Position numbers and translations under genes: made by a program
Part shown: positions 53,477 to 62,089 of the stretch, one piece after another
Layout: the number at the start of each line of letters is the position of its first letter
Numbering within the stretch: the stretch's first letter is position 1
NCBI GenBank assembly: GCA_937926975.1
Contig: CALBCJ010000022.1
Coordinates: 40,835-104,834 of the forward strand
Origin: an uncultured Propionibacteriaceae bacterium
GTDB lineage: Bacteria > Actinomycetota > Actinomycetes > Propionibacteriales > Propionibacteriaceae
DNA length: 64,000 bases
Direction: 5' to 3'
The notes under the pieces: model-generated
What the model saw: the letters and a program-made list of their open reading frames with translations, nothing else
Told to the model about the DNA's origin: nothing
Database searches by the model: none

Positions 53477-54708
53477 TGCTCGAGCACGACTCCCACGAGC
53501 ACAACCTGCTGGCCCGGGCCAGCCTCGACCACTGCGTCAAGTGCACGGTCTGCGAGACCCAGTGCCCGGTGGCGGCGGTGACCCCGCTCTTCTCCGGGCC
53601 CAAGTACGTCGGCCCGCAGGCCGAGCGCTACCGCCACGGCGAGTCGGTGGACCAGTCCCTGGACTACTGCTCCAGCTGCGGGATCTGCACCCTGGTCTGC
53701 CCGCAGGGAGTGAAGATCGCCGAGCTGAACTCCGTGGCCCGGGCCGCAATGAAGGCCAAGAAGATGCCGCTGCGGGACCGGCTGATCTCCCGGACCACGC
53801 TGATGGGGCAGGCGATGACCCCGGTGGCGCCGCTGGCGAACGCGGTGCTGAAGCTCAGGCCGGCCCGGGTCGTGATCGAGAAGACGATCGGGATCCACCG
53901 GGACGCCGCCATGCCGACCGCCCACAGCCGTACCCTGACCGGCTGGCTGCGCTCCCGCCCGAAGCCGACCACGGCGCCGACCCGGGGGCAGATCGTCTTC
54001 TTCCACGGCTGCGCGGCAACGTACTTCGAGATCGAGACCGCGATCCAGACGGTCGAGGTGCTTGAGGCGCTGGGGTACGAGGTGATCGTGCCGAAGCAGG
54101 GCTGCTGCGGGCTGCCGCTGCAGTCGAACGGGATCTTCGACACCGCCCGGGCGTGGGTCCGCAGGCTGGTGGCGCAGCTCAACCAGGCGCCCCGGGACCT
54201 GCCGGTGGTCTCCTGCTCCACCTCCTGCGCCGGGATGCTCAAGCACGAGGCCCGCGAGATCCTCGGAGTCAAGGACCCCGAGCTGGCCGAGGTCGGCGGG
54301 CGGGTCCGCGACATCTGCGAGCTGCTGCTGCAGCTGTACGACGACGGCGAGCTCGACACCTCCGGCTGGCGGCCGATCCCCGTCCGGCTGCCGTACCACG
54401 CCCCCTGCCAGCTGCGCGGGCACGGGATCGGGACCCCGGCGGTGGACCTGCTGCGGCTGATCCCCGAGCTGGAGGTGGTGGAGTCCGGCGCGTACTGCTG
54501 CGGGATCGCCGGCACCTACGGGCTCAAGAAGGAGAAGTACGAGATCGCCATGGCCGTCGGCAAACCGGTCTTCGACAAGGTGCTGGAGACGGGCTCCTCG
54601 CTGGCGGCCTGCGACTCGGAGACCTGCCGCTGGCAGATTGAGCACGCCACCCAGGTGCCGACCGTGCACCCGGTCGCGCTGGTGCACCAGGCGATGGGCC
54701 TGTCCTAG
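53476..54708 (+). CDS. glpC: Anaerobic glycerol-3-phosphate dehydrogenase subunit C
   Basis: 410-residue iron-sulfur subunit. Two [4Fe-4S] motifs near the N-terminus: CVKCTVCETQCPVAAVTP and YCSSCGICTLVCPQGVK. Two CCG-type domains follow: QGCCGLPLQSNG and CCGIAGTYGLKKEKYE, which in this family take part in cofactor binding and quinone reduction. Last gene of glpABC. Confidence 0.95.
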   Translation: MLEHDSHEHNLLARASLDHCVKCTVCETQCPVAAVTPLFSGPKYVGPQAERYRHGESVDQSLDYCSSCGICTLVCPQGVKIAELNSVARAAMKAKKMPLRDRLISRTTLMGQAMTPVAPLANAVLKLRPARVVIEKTIGIHRDAAMPTAHSRTLTGWLRSRPKPTTAPTRGQIVFFHGCAATYFEIETAIQTVEVLEALGYEVIVPKQGCCGLPLQSNGIFDTARAWVRRLVAQLNQAPRDLPVVSCSTSCAGMLKHEAREILGVKDPELAEVGGRVRDICELLLQLYDDGELDTSGWRPIPVRLPYHAPCQLRGHGIGTPAVDLLRLIPELEVVESGAYCCGIAGTYGLKKEKYEIAMAVGKPVFDKVLETGSSLAACDSETCRWQIEHATQVPTVHPVALVHQAMGLS

Positions 54709-54810
54709 CGGCCCGCCGGCCAGCCCCGGCGTGGCAAGACCGTGCCTTGGCCCCGCCGGGTCTCGGCCCCCTCTAGCGTGACTGGCACCACGACACTGTG
54801 AGGAGCAACC

Positions 54811-55863
54811 ATGACTGACCGCCGGGTCCGTTTCGCCGCTATCGGCCTGGACCATGCCCACATCTTCGGCATCATCAAGGGCCAGCTCGAGGCCGGCTCG
54901 GAGCTGGTGGGGCTCGCCTCCGACGACCCGGAGGCGAGTGTCTGCCAGACCGTACGGCAGATGTTCCCCGATGTGCCCTGGTTCGACGACGCCGACCAGC
55001 TGGTCAACGATCCCAGCATCGACCTGATCGCCACCGCCGCCATCCCGTACCGGCGCGGTGAGATCGCTATCCAGGCCCTGAAGGCCGGCAAGCATGTCCT
55101 GACCGACAAGCCCGGGTGCGTCTCCTTCGAGCAGCTGGACCAGATCCGCCAGGCGGTGGCCGAGTCCGGCAGGTTCTGGGTCAACGTCTTCAGCGAGCGC
55201 TTCGAGGTGCCGGCGGTCGCGAAGGCCGGCGAGCTGGCCCGGGCCGGCGCGATCGGCAGGGTCGTCCAGACCCTCGGGCTGGGCCCGCACCGCGAGGGCG
55301 ACAAGGCCCACCTGTCCGGCGGTGCCGGGCGCCCGGAGTGGTTCTACCGCCCGGAGACCTTCGGCGGGATCATCGTCGACATCGCCAGCCACCAGATCGA
55401 CCAGTTCCTCTGGTTCACCGGCTCCGAGCGCGGCGAGGTCGTGGCCAGCGCGGTCGGCAACTTCCGCCACCCCGACATCCCGGCCTTCGAGGACTTCGGC
55501 GAGCTGCTGCTGCGCTCCGACCAGGGCCAGGGCTACATCCGGGTCGACTGGTACACCCCCGACGGCCTGCCGACCTGGGGCGACGGGCGGCTCTTCGTGC
55601 TCGGCACCGAGGGGTACATCGAGATGCGCAAGTACGTCGACATCGCCGGCAAGGAGGGCACCAACCACCTCTTCCTGGTGAACAAGGACGGCGTGCAGTA
55701 CATCAGCTGTGATGACCTCCCGACCACCTTCCACCGCGAGGTCGTGGCCGACGTTCTCAACAACACCCGGACCGCGGTCCCGCAGGAGCACACCTTCGAG
55801 GTGATGCGGCTCGGTCTGGAGGCCCAGGCCAAGGCTGACCGGCGCGGTGACCTGCCGGCCTGA
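54811..55863 (+). CDS. Gfo/Idh/MocA family oxidoreductase
   Basis: 350 residues: N-terminal NAD(P)-binding fold (VRFAAIGLDHAHIFGIIKG in place of the classic GxGxxG) with the family motif AGKHVLTDKPGCVSFEQLDQ, and a C-terminal alpha/beta domain with GGIIVDIASHQIDQFLWFTG, carrying the histidine expected in the substrate pocket. GAGGAGC 5 nt before ATG supports the start; TAGCGT at 54774-54779 is a plausible -10. The sugar or inositol substrate cannot be told. Stands alone, converging on the Tricorn gene. Confidence 0.9.
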   Translation: MTDRRVRFAAIGLDHAHIFGIIKGQLEAGSELVGLASDDPEASVCQTVRQMFPDVPWFDDADQLVNDPSIDLIATAAIPYRRGEIAIQALKAGKHVLTDKPGCVSFEQLDQIRQAVAESGRFWVNVFSERFEVPAVAKAGELARAGAIGRVVQTLGLGPHREGDKAHLSGGAGRPEWFYRPETFGGIIVDIASHQIDQFLWFTGSERGEVVASAVGNFRHPDIPAFEDFGELLLRSDQGQGYIRVDWYTPDGLPTWGDGRLFVLGTEGYIEMRKYVDIAGKEGTNHLFLVNKDGVQYISCDDLPTTFHREVVADVLNNTRTAVPQEHTFEVMRLGLEAQAKADRRGDLPA

Positions 55864-55878
55864 GCGGCCCAGAGCAGT

Positions 55879-55909
55879 CAGGGGCGGTCCCGTCGTGGGG
55901 CCGCCCCTG
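55879..55909. terminator. Bidirectional terminator hairpin
   Basis: CAGGGGCGGTCCC and GGGGCCGCCCCTG pair over 13 bp (one G-U) around GTCGT, in the 57-bp gap between two convergent genes. Placed to terminate both. Confidence 0.7.
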
Positions 55910-55920
55910 GTGCACTCCGG

Positions 55921-58900
55921 TCAGTCCTTGGCCCGGACCCGCGGCGCCGGCAGCTCGGGCGGCTGCTGGGCCGGGGTCTCCTCCAGCAGCCGCAGCGCCT
56001 CGGCGACCGCCAGGTCGAGCTGCGGGTCCCGTACGTCCTCGTCGTCCCAGTCGGCGGGGCTCATCAGGTACTCGATGTCCGGGTCGACGCCGTGGTTCTC
56101 CAGGTCCCAGCCGTGCTTGTCGAAGTAGAACGAGTACCGCGGCTGGGTGACCGAGGTGCCGTCCACCAGGTCGAAGCGGCCGTCGATCCCGATCACCCCG
56201 CCCCAGGAGCGCTGCCCGACCACCGGGCCGAGGCCGAGCTCCTGCGCCGCGGCGCAGACGATGTCCCCGTCGGACCCGGCGAACTGGTTGGTGACGAAGA
56301 CCACCGGGCCCCGGCGGCCCTGGAACGGGTACGGCTCGGGGGCCCCGTGGCGGACCAGGTCCCAGCCGATGATCCTCCGGCTCAGCCGCTCGATCACCAG
56401 CTGTGAGGTGTGCCCGCCGCTGTTGTAGCGCATGTCGGCCACCACGCCCTCGTGGGCCATCGCCTGGTCCAGGCCCCGGTGGAGCTGGGCCCAGCCCTCG
56501 GCCATCATGTCAGGCACGTGCAGGTAGCCCAGCCGCCCCTCGGAGACCCGCTTCACGTACGCGATCCGCGACGCCACCCAGGCCTGGTAGCGCAGCGGCT
56601 GCTCGCTGGCCACCGGGACTACCGCCACCCGGCGCCGCTCCTTGCCGCGCAGCAGGGTCAGCTCGACCACCTGGTCTGCGGCGCCCCGCAGCAGCGGCCC
56701 GACCCCACGAGCGCCGACCTCCTGCCCGTCGACCGCGACGATCACGTCGCCGGGCTGGGCGTCCACCCCGGCTGCCCGCAGCGGGGAGCGGGCTCTGGGG
56801 TCGGAGGCCTCGCCGGGCAGGATCCGTACGATCACGGCGCCACTGGAGCTGCTGTCCAGGTCAGCGCCGAGCAGGCCCTGCTGCGGGCCGCCGGGCACGG
56901 GCGGGTTGACGTAGGCGTGCGAGCTGTTGAGCTCGCCGACGGTCTCCCAGAGGATGTCGACCAGGTCGTCACGGGTCCGGACCAGCCGCACCACCGGGCG
57001 GTAGCGGTCGAGGACCGCGGCCCAGTCGGTCCCGTCCATGTCCTCGCGCCAGTAGAAGTCGCGCATCAGGCGGCCGTTCTCCTCGAACATCTGCCGCCAC
57101 ATCGGCCGTGGGTCGAAGGTCCGCCGCAGCCGCGCCAGGTCGACCCCGACCCGGGCCGGGTCGTCCTTGTCGACCTTGCTGGTGGCCGGGACCACGACCA
57201 CCTCGTCCTTGAGCCGCAGCACGACCTGCTCCCCGTCTCCGGAGACCTCGAACGAGTCCGCCCTACCCAGCTCGGTCACCCGGCGGGTCTCGAACGAGAA
57301 CTGCTCCAGCAGGTCGTGCTCGCGCTCCCCCTCGACCCCGCAACGAGTCGTCCCCAGCTCGCCGTCCACGGCCACCGCCCGGCGCCAGACGACCCCGTCC
57401 TTGACTGCCCGCAGCCCCTGGTAGGAGCCGCTGGGTACGGGGAACGGCACCAGCCGCTCCTCGAAGGAGTCCCCGTCCAGCTCGGCGCTGACCACCGGTG
57501 CGGTCTTCTTCTGGTCGTCGCCGTCGGTGCTCTGAGGCCGGCTGACGGGCCAGCCGTCGGCGGCGGCCCCGAAGGGGGCCGGGGCGCTGGCCGACAGCGG
57601 CACCAGGTACGGCCGGACGCTGGAGGTGAAGCCGAGGTCGAAGCCGAGGTCGTCGTAGCGCGGGTCGAAGGTCCGCCCGCTGAGGAAGACCAGGTGCTGC
57701 CCGTCGCGGGTGAACGCCGGGCTGTAGTCGTGGAAGCGGCCCGAGGTCAGCGGCTCGCCCAGGCTGCGGCGGGCCTTGAGGTCGGCGCACCACAGCCGCG
57801 TCGTGAAGCCGGTGGCGGTCGGCGCCACCCAGACCAGGTAGCGGCCGTCCGGCGAGTACGCCAGGTCGGTCGCCTCGCCGTGCGGGGAGGTGCCGAGCTC
57901 GGTGACCCGGGCGTCGGAGACCCGGACCGCGCAGATCCTCCCGTCGCTGGTGATCACCCCGATCGAGGCCCCGTCGGGAGCCGCGGCCAGGGCCAGGACC
58001 CGACCCAGCTTGCCCTTGACGATCCGGCGCGGGTCCCCGGAGCCGTCGAGGCTGACGATCTCCAGGCAGTCGTCGCCGGTGGCGTCGCTGACGTACACGG
58101 CCCGGCCGGTGGTGCCGAGCACCCGCGGCAGCCGGGCCCGCACTCCGGGGTCGGCCGACAGCGCCCGGGCCGGTCCGGCCCGGTGGGTCAGCGCGTACAC
58201 CGCCCCGTACCAGGACACCACCGAGAGGTCCCCACCGTGGTCGGGCTGGATCTCCTGCAGCCGCTCAGTCGGTGCCGGGGTGAACGGGCGGACCGGCACC
58301 GGCAGCCTGATCGGCACCTCGTGCGGCTCGCTGCGCAGCGACTCCATCAGGTAGACCCGGCCGCGAGCGTGGTACACGACCCGGCTGCCGTCGCTGGTCG
58401 GGTTCCGGACGAAGCCCAGGTCTGGGCCGTGGTGGGTGTGCTGGGTGAGGTCCTGGCCGGAGGCGTCCAGCGACCAGAGCTGGCCCTGCTCGTCGGTCTG
58501 GTCGGGGAAGGTGGCGCCGAGGTCGCTGGCGAAGACCAGCCGGTCCCCGACCCAGGTCGGCGAGTAGATCCCGGCCGTCTCCTGGGGCAGCGGCCGGAAC
58601 CAGTCCCCCGCGCTGCGCTTGAGCCACAGCTGCGGGGCGGTGCCCCCGCGGTACCGCTTCCAGGCCGCCAGGTCCCGCCAGTACGGGGTGGTGATGGCGA
58701 CCGAGCTGCCGCGGAAGGCCCCCGACATGGCGACCCCGTACGCGAGCTCCTCGCTGGCGCCGTCCAGGCTGACCGAGCGCAGCGTGATCCGGACCCGGTA
58801 CGGCTGCCCGCCGGAGGAGGCGACCAGCACGTGGCGGTTGTCCAGCCAGCCGTCGACCGCGGTCTGGGCCACCCCCCAGTACGTGAGCTGGGTGACCTCG

Positions 58901-59127
58901 CCGGTGGCGACCTCCAGCACGAAGACCTCGAACGCCGCCCCGACCTGCCGGGTGTACGCGATCCGGCGCCGGTCCGGGGAGAACCGCGGGTTTCGTACGG
59001 GCTGGTGCTCGCTGGTCAGCCGAGCGGCCCGCCCTCCTTCGGTCGCGACCACCCAGAGGTCGTCGTCGGCCACGAAGACGATGTCGTCGCCACTGAGGTG
59101 CGGGTACCGGGCATAGCTGGAAGACAT
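55921..59127 (-). CDS. Tricorn protease homolog
   Basis: Large serine peptidase that degrades peptides released by the proteasome or Clp proteases. 1068 residues, full length: N-terminal six- and seven-bladed propellers (about 1-310 and 320-640), a C1 helical domain, a PDZ domain (about 760-840) and the C2 catalytic domain. His737 in NSSHAYVNPP and Ser952 in TNQFAGSDGDIVC correspond to H746 and S965 of the archaeal enzyme, with the ENHGVDPDIEY motif near the C-terminus. TAGCGT lies 6 nt before ATG 59127. It neighbours the clp cluster. No proteasome genes are in the window. Confidence 0.94.
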   Translation of the reverse strand: MSSSYARYPHLSGDDIVFVADDDLWVVATEGGRAARLTSEHQPVRNPRFSPDRRRIAYTRQVGAAFEVFVLEVATGEVTQLTYWGVAQTAVDGWLDNRHVLVASSGGQPYRVRITLRSVSLDGASEELAYGVAMSGAFRGSSVAITTPYWRDLAAWKRYRGGTAPQLWLKRSAGDWFRPLPQETAGIYSPTWVGDRLVFASDLGATFPDQTDEQGQLWSLDASGQDLTQHTHHGPDLGFVRNPTSDGSRVVYHARGRVYLMESLRSEPHEVPIRLPVPVRPFTPAPTERLQEIQPDHGGDLSVVSWYGAVYALTHRAGPARALSADPGVRARLPRVLGTTGRAVYVSDATGDDCLEIVSLDGSGDPRRIVKGKLGRVLALAAAPDGASIGVITSDGRICAVRVSDARVTELGTSPHGEATDLAYSPDGRYLVWVAPTATGFTTRLWCADLKARRSLGEPLTSGRFHDYSPAFTRDGQHLVFLSGRTFDPRYDDLGFDLGFTSSVRPYLVPLSASAPAPFGAAADGWPVSRPQSTDGDDQKKTAPVVSAELDGDSFEERLVPFPVPSGSYQGLRAVKDGVVWRRAVAVDGELGTTRCGVEGEREHDLLEQFSFETRRVTELGRADSFEVSGDGEQVVLRLKDEVVVVPATSKVDKDDPARVGVDLARLRRTFDPRPMWRQMFEENGRLMRDFYWREDMDGTDWAAVLDRYRPVVRLVRTRDDLVDILWETVGELNSSHAYVNPPVPGGPQQGLLGADLDSSSSGAVIVRILPGEASDPRARSPLRAAGVDAQPGDVIVAVDGQEVGARGVGPLLRGAADQVVELTLLRGKERRRVAVVPVASEQPLRYQAWVASRIAYVKRVSEGRLGYLHVPDMMAEGWAQLHRGLDQAMAHEGVVADMRYNSGGHTSQLVIERLSRRIIGWDLVRHGAPEPYPFQGRRGPVVFVTNQFAGSDGDIVCAAAQELGLGPVVGQRSWGGVIGIDGRFDLVDGTSVTQPRYSFYFDKHGWDLENHGVDPDIEYLMSPADWDDEDVRDPQLDLAVAEALRLLEETPAQQPPELPAPRVRAKD

Positions 59128-59133
59128 GGCCCG

Positions 59134-59139
59134 ACGCTA
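59134..59139 (-). promoter_or_regulatory. -10-like hexamer of the Tricorn gene
   Basis: TAGCGT on the minus strand, 6 nt before the ATG; leaderless candidate. The rest of the 189-bp gap to clpX holds no recognised feature. Confidence 0.4.
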
Positions 59140-59316
59140 GCAACCCCGGGGAATCCGCGTCCCGCCGCCCGGGTCCCAGCGTGACGGCTAGGGCAAACAG
59201 CAGATCCGGGGTCCGCGGCGGGTCGGCCAGCTGGTCGGTGACTGCCCCCGCAGACCAGGCTCTCAGCCGGGTCGTAGCGGTCGCTGCGGCTGCGGGCAGA
59301 CAGCCCCGCAGACCAC

Positions 59317-60591
59317 TCAGGCGGTCTTCTCCCGGCGCGCCACCCGGGTCACCAGGGTCGGCTCGGCACCACTGCGGATGCAGTCGCCGTTGACGATGAC
59401 CTGGGAGACGTCCTCGCGGCTCGGCACGTCGTACATGACGTTGAGCAGGTTCTCCTCGATGATCGACCGCAGCCCGCGGGCCCCGGTCCCCCGCTCCAGC
59501 GCCATCTCCGCAATCGCCTCGATCGCGTCGTCGGTGAGCTCTAGGTCCACCCCGTCCAGCTCGAAGAGCTTGCGGAACTGCCGGACCAGGGCGTTGCGCG
59601 GCTCCACCAGGATCCGGATCAGAGCCTCCTTGTCCAGCGGCGACACCGAGGCGATCATCGGCAGCCGGCCGATGAACTCCGGGATCAGTCCGAACTTGTG
59701 CAGGTCCTCCGGGCGGACCTCGGCGAACGGGTCCACGTCCTTGCGCCGGGCCACCTCGTCGTTGGTGAAGCCGAGCGGCCGCTTCCCGATCCGCTCGTTG
59801 ATGATGTGCTCCAGCCCTGCGAAAGCACCACCGACGATGAACAGCACATTGGTGGTGTCGATCTGGATGAAGTCCTGGTGCGGGTGCTTGCGCCCGCCCT
59901 GCGGCGGGACCGAGGCGGTCGTCCCCTCCAGGATCTTCAGCAGCGCCTGCTGCACCCCCTCACCGGAGACGTCCCGGGTGATCGACGGGTTCTCCGACTT
60001 GCGGGCCACCTTGTCGACCTCGTCGATGTAGATGATCCCGGTCTCAGCCTTCTTCACGTCGAAGTCAGCGGCCTGGATCAGCTTCAGCAGAATGTTCTCA
60101 ACATCCTCGCCGACATACCCGGCCTCGGTCAGCGCCGTCGCGTCCGCCATCGCAAACGGGACGTTGAGCATCTTGGCCAGGGTCTGCGCCAGGTACGTCT
60201 TGCCGCAGCCGGTCGGGCCGATCAGCAGGATGTTCGACTTGCACAGCTCGACCGTGTCGTCCTCGCTGGCCCGCCGGGGCTGCGCCTGGCCCTTCGCCTG
60301 AACCCGCTTGTAGTGGTTGTAGACCGCTACCGCCAGGGTCCGCTTGGCCCGGTCCTGACCGATCACGTACTCGTCCAGGAAGGCCTGGATGTCGCGGGGC
60401 TTGGGCAGCTCGTCGAGCAGCCCGACGTCGGTGCCCTCGGAGAACTCCTCCTCAATGATCTCGTTGCACAGCTCGATGCACTCGTCGCAGATGTAGATCG
60501 CCGGCCCGGCGATCAGCTTCTTCACCTGCTTCTGGCTCTTGCCGCAGAACGAGCACTTCAGCAGGTCACTGGTCTCACCGATACGTGCCAT
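59317..60591 (-). CDS. clpX: ATP-dependent Clp protease ATPase subunit ClpX
   Basis: AAA+ unfoldase that feeds tagged substrates to ClpP. 424 residues from ATG 60591. N-terminal zinc-binding domain (CSFCGKSQ and YICDECIELC), Walker A IGPTGCGKTYLAQ, Walker B IIYIDEVDKVARK, pore loop EAGYVGEDV, the ClpP-contacting loop IGF-type segment KRPLGF, and sensor-2 GARGLRSIIEE. GGGGGAG before the ATG. Follows clpP2 by 87 bp in the same direction. Confidence 0.98.
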   Translation of the reverse strand: MARIGETSDLLKCSFCGKSQKQVKKLIAGPAIYICDECIELCNEIIEEEFSEGTDVGLLDELPKPRDIQAFLDEYVIGQDRAKRTLAVAVYNHYKRVQAKGQAQPRRASEDDTVELCKSNILLIGPTGCGKTYLAQTLAKMLNVPFAMADATALTEAGYVGEDVENILLKLIQAADFDVKKAETGIIYIDEVDKVARKSENPSITRDVSGEGVQQALLKILEGTTASVPPQGGRKHPHQDFIQIDTTNVLFIVGGAFAGLEHIINERIGKRPLGFTNDEVARRKDVDPFAEVRPEDLHKFGLIPEFIGRLPMIASVSPLDKEALIRILVEPRNALVRQFRKLFELDGVDLELTDDAIEAIAEMALERGTGARGLRSIIEENLLNVMYDVPSREDVSQVIVNGDCIRSGAEPTLVTRVARREKTA

Positions 60592-60678
60592 GCGTGGACT
60601 CCCCCATCTCGCCCCGAGTGACCCTCGGCACCAGTCCCTCACCCCACCGACCGGTCCGCACCGGCCACCCGAGCACCA

Positions 60679-61335
60679 TCAGGCGTCCTTGAGCGAGGTC
60701 AGGATCTCGTCGACCAGCCCGTACTCGACAGCCTCGGTCGCGGTCAGGTACTTGTCCCGCTCGATGTCCTGCGACACCTTCTGCACCGGCTGCCCGGTGT
60801 CGTCGGCCAGCATCTGCTCCATCAGCGACCGGATCCGCAGGATCTCCTTGGCCTGGATCTCAATGTCGGAGGACTGCCCGTAGCCGCCCTCGGTGGCCGG
60901 CTGGTGGATCAGGATCCGGCTGTTCGGCAGCGCCAGCCGCTTGCCCTTGGTCCCCGCTGCCAGCAGCACCGCTGCCGCCGAGGCGGCCTGCCCCAGGCAG
61001 ACGGTCTGGATGTCGGGCTTGATGAACCGCATCGTGTCGTAGATCGCCGTCAGCGCGGTGAACGAGCCGCCCGGGGAGTTGATGTAGATGCTGATCTGAC
61101 GCTCGGCATCCATCGACTGCAGGCACAGCAGCTGCGCCATCACCGCATTCGCGATGTCGTCCGAGATCGGGGTCCCGAGAAAGATGATCCGGTCCTCAAA
61201 GAGCTTCGTGTACGGGTCGACCCGGCGCACGCCGTAGCTCGTGCGCTCCTCCCACTGCGGGATGTAGTAGTCAGCGCGGGGGCCCGTCGGGGCCAGACCG
61301 CCGGGCAGGGCAGGCATCTCCATGGCAGTCCTCAC
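60679..61335 (-). CDS. clpP2: ClpP protease subunit 2
   Basis: 218 residues; serine protease subunit of the mixed ClpP1P2 tetradecamer. Catalytic serine in CLGQAASAAAVLLAAG, histidine in ILIHQPATEGGYG, aspartate in the following DIERDKYLTATEA segment. The GTG start overlaps the clpP1 stop by GTGA; ATG 61323 is an alternative. The longer N-terminal extension and EERTSYGVRRVDPYTKLFED support the ClpP2 type. Confidence 0.97.
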   Translation of the reverse strand: MRTAMEMPALPGGLAPTGPRADYYIPQWEERTSYGVRRVDPYTKLFEDRIIFLGTPISDDIANAVMAQLLCLQSMDAERQISIYINSPGGSFTALTAIYDTMRFIKPDIQTVCLGQAASAAAVLLAAGTKGKRLALPNSRILIHQPATEGGYGQSSDIEIQAKEILRIRSLMEQMLADDTGQPVQKVSQDIERDKYLTATEAVEYGLVDEILTSLKDA

Positions 61336-61955
61336 TGGTTCGGGGCGTCGCTGGTGATCTGGGCGGCGCGCTCGTAGACGTGGTCGATGAAGCCGTACTC
61401 CCTGGCTTCCTCAGCGGTGAACCAGCGGTCCCGGTCCGAGTCCGCCTCGATCTGCTCCACAGAGTGCCCGGTGTGCTCGGCGATCAGGTGCGCCATCTCC
61501 CGCTTCGTGGCCAGCAGCTGCTCGGCCAGGATCTTGATGTCCGAGGCGGTGCCGCCGATACCGCCCAGCGGCTGGTGCATCATGACCTTCGCGTGCGGCA
61601 GCGCGTACCGCTTGCCCTTCGTGCCTGCCGACAGCAGGAACTGCCCCATCGAGGCCGCCAGCCCCATCGCGACCGTGGCCACGTCGTTGGAGATCCACTG
61701 CATGGTGTCGAAGATCGCCATCCCCGCGCTCACCGAGCCGCCGGGCGAGTTGATGTACAGGTAGATGTCCTTGTGCGGGTCCTCGGCGTTCAGCAGCAGC
61801 ATCTGGGCGCAGATCGCGTTGGCGTTCTCGTCCTTGAGCTCGGAGCCCAGGAAGATGATCCGGTTCGCCAGCAGCGACTGGTACACCGAGTCGTACATCG
61901 TGACACCGCTCGGCACGGACGCCATGCGAGGCAGAGAGGGCAGCGTTTCGTTCAC
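61332..61955 (-). CDS. clpP1: ClpP protease subunit 1
   Basis: 207 residues from GTG 61955. Catalytic triad segments: AMGLAASMGQFLLSAG (Ser), AKVMMHQPLGGIGG (His) and EADSDRDRWFTAEEA (Asp). TAGGTT is 6 nt upstream of the GTG, predicting a leaderless clpP1P2 mRNA, and a ClgR-like site lies about 50-70 bp upstream. Coupled to clpP2. Confidence 0.97.
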   Translation of the reverse strand: MNETLPSLPRMASVPSGVTMYDSVYQSLLANRIIFLGSELKDENANAICAQMLLLNAEDPHKDIYLYINSPGGSVSAGMAIFDTMQWISNDVATVAMGLAASMGQFLLSAGTKGKRYALPHAKVMMHQPLGGIGGTASDIKILAEQLLATKREMAHLIAEHTGHSVEQIEADSDRDRWFTAEEAREYGFIDHVYERAAQITSDAPNQ

Positions 61956-61961
61956 GCAGCG

Positions 61962-61967
61962 AACCTA
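61962..61967 (-). promoter_or_regulatory. -10-like hexamer of clpP1P2
   Basis: TAGGTT on the minus strand, 6 nt before GTG 61955. Confidence 0.5.
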
Positions 61968-62003
61968 CCGGCTCGGCCGACGAAAACCGGACCCTGCCCA
62001 CGG

Positions 62004-62024
62004 CTGTTCGCTCACGGCGAGCAG
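62004..62024. promoter_or_regulatory. Candidate ClgR activator site
   Basis: Imperfect dyad containing TTCGCTCACGGCGAG; fits the CGCY-N-A-N-R-GCG core of the corynebacterial ClgR operator as I recall it. It is about 40-60 bp upstream of the predicted clpP1 -10, the right place for an activator. Confidence 0.55.
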
Positions 62025-62046
62025 TCTCTCGACCACCTCTTGACGC

Positions 62047-62084
62047 CCAGCGAGCCCCGCCCGGTGCTGGGCGGGGCTCGCTGG
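62047..62084 (-). terminator. Perfect 16-bp hairpin after tig
   Basis: CCAGCGAGCCCCGCCC (62047-62062) and GGGCGGGGCTCGCTGG (62069-62084) around a 6-nt loop begin 5 bp after the tig stop. No T-run follows on the minus strand, but the stem is very stable; it should separate tig from the clpP1P2 transcript. Confidence 0.65.
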
Positions 62085-62089
62085 CCGGC

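Noticed and set aside
56410..59184. 924-codon forward frame opposite Tricorn
   Set aside because: Shadow of the Tricorn coding strand; no recognisable domain and typical antisense composition.
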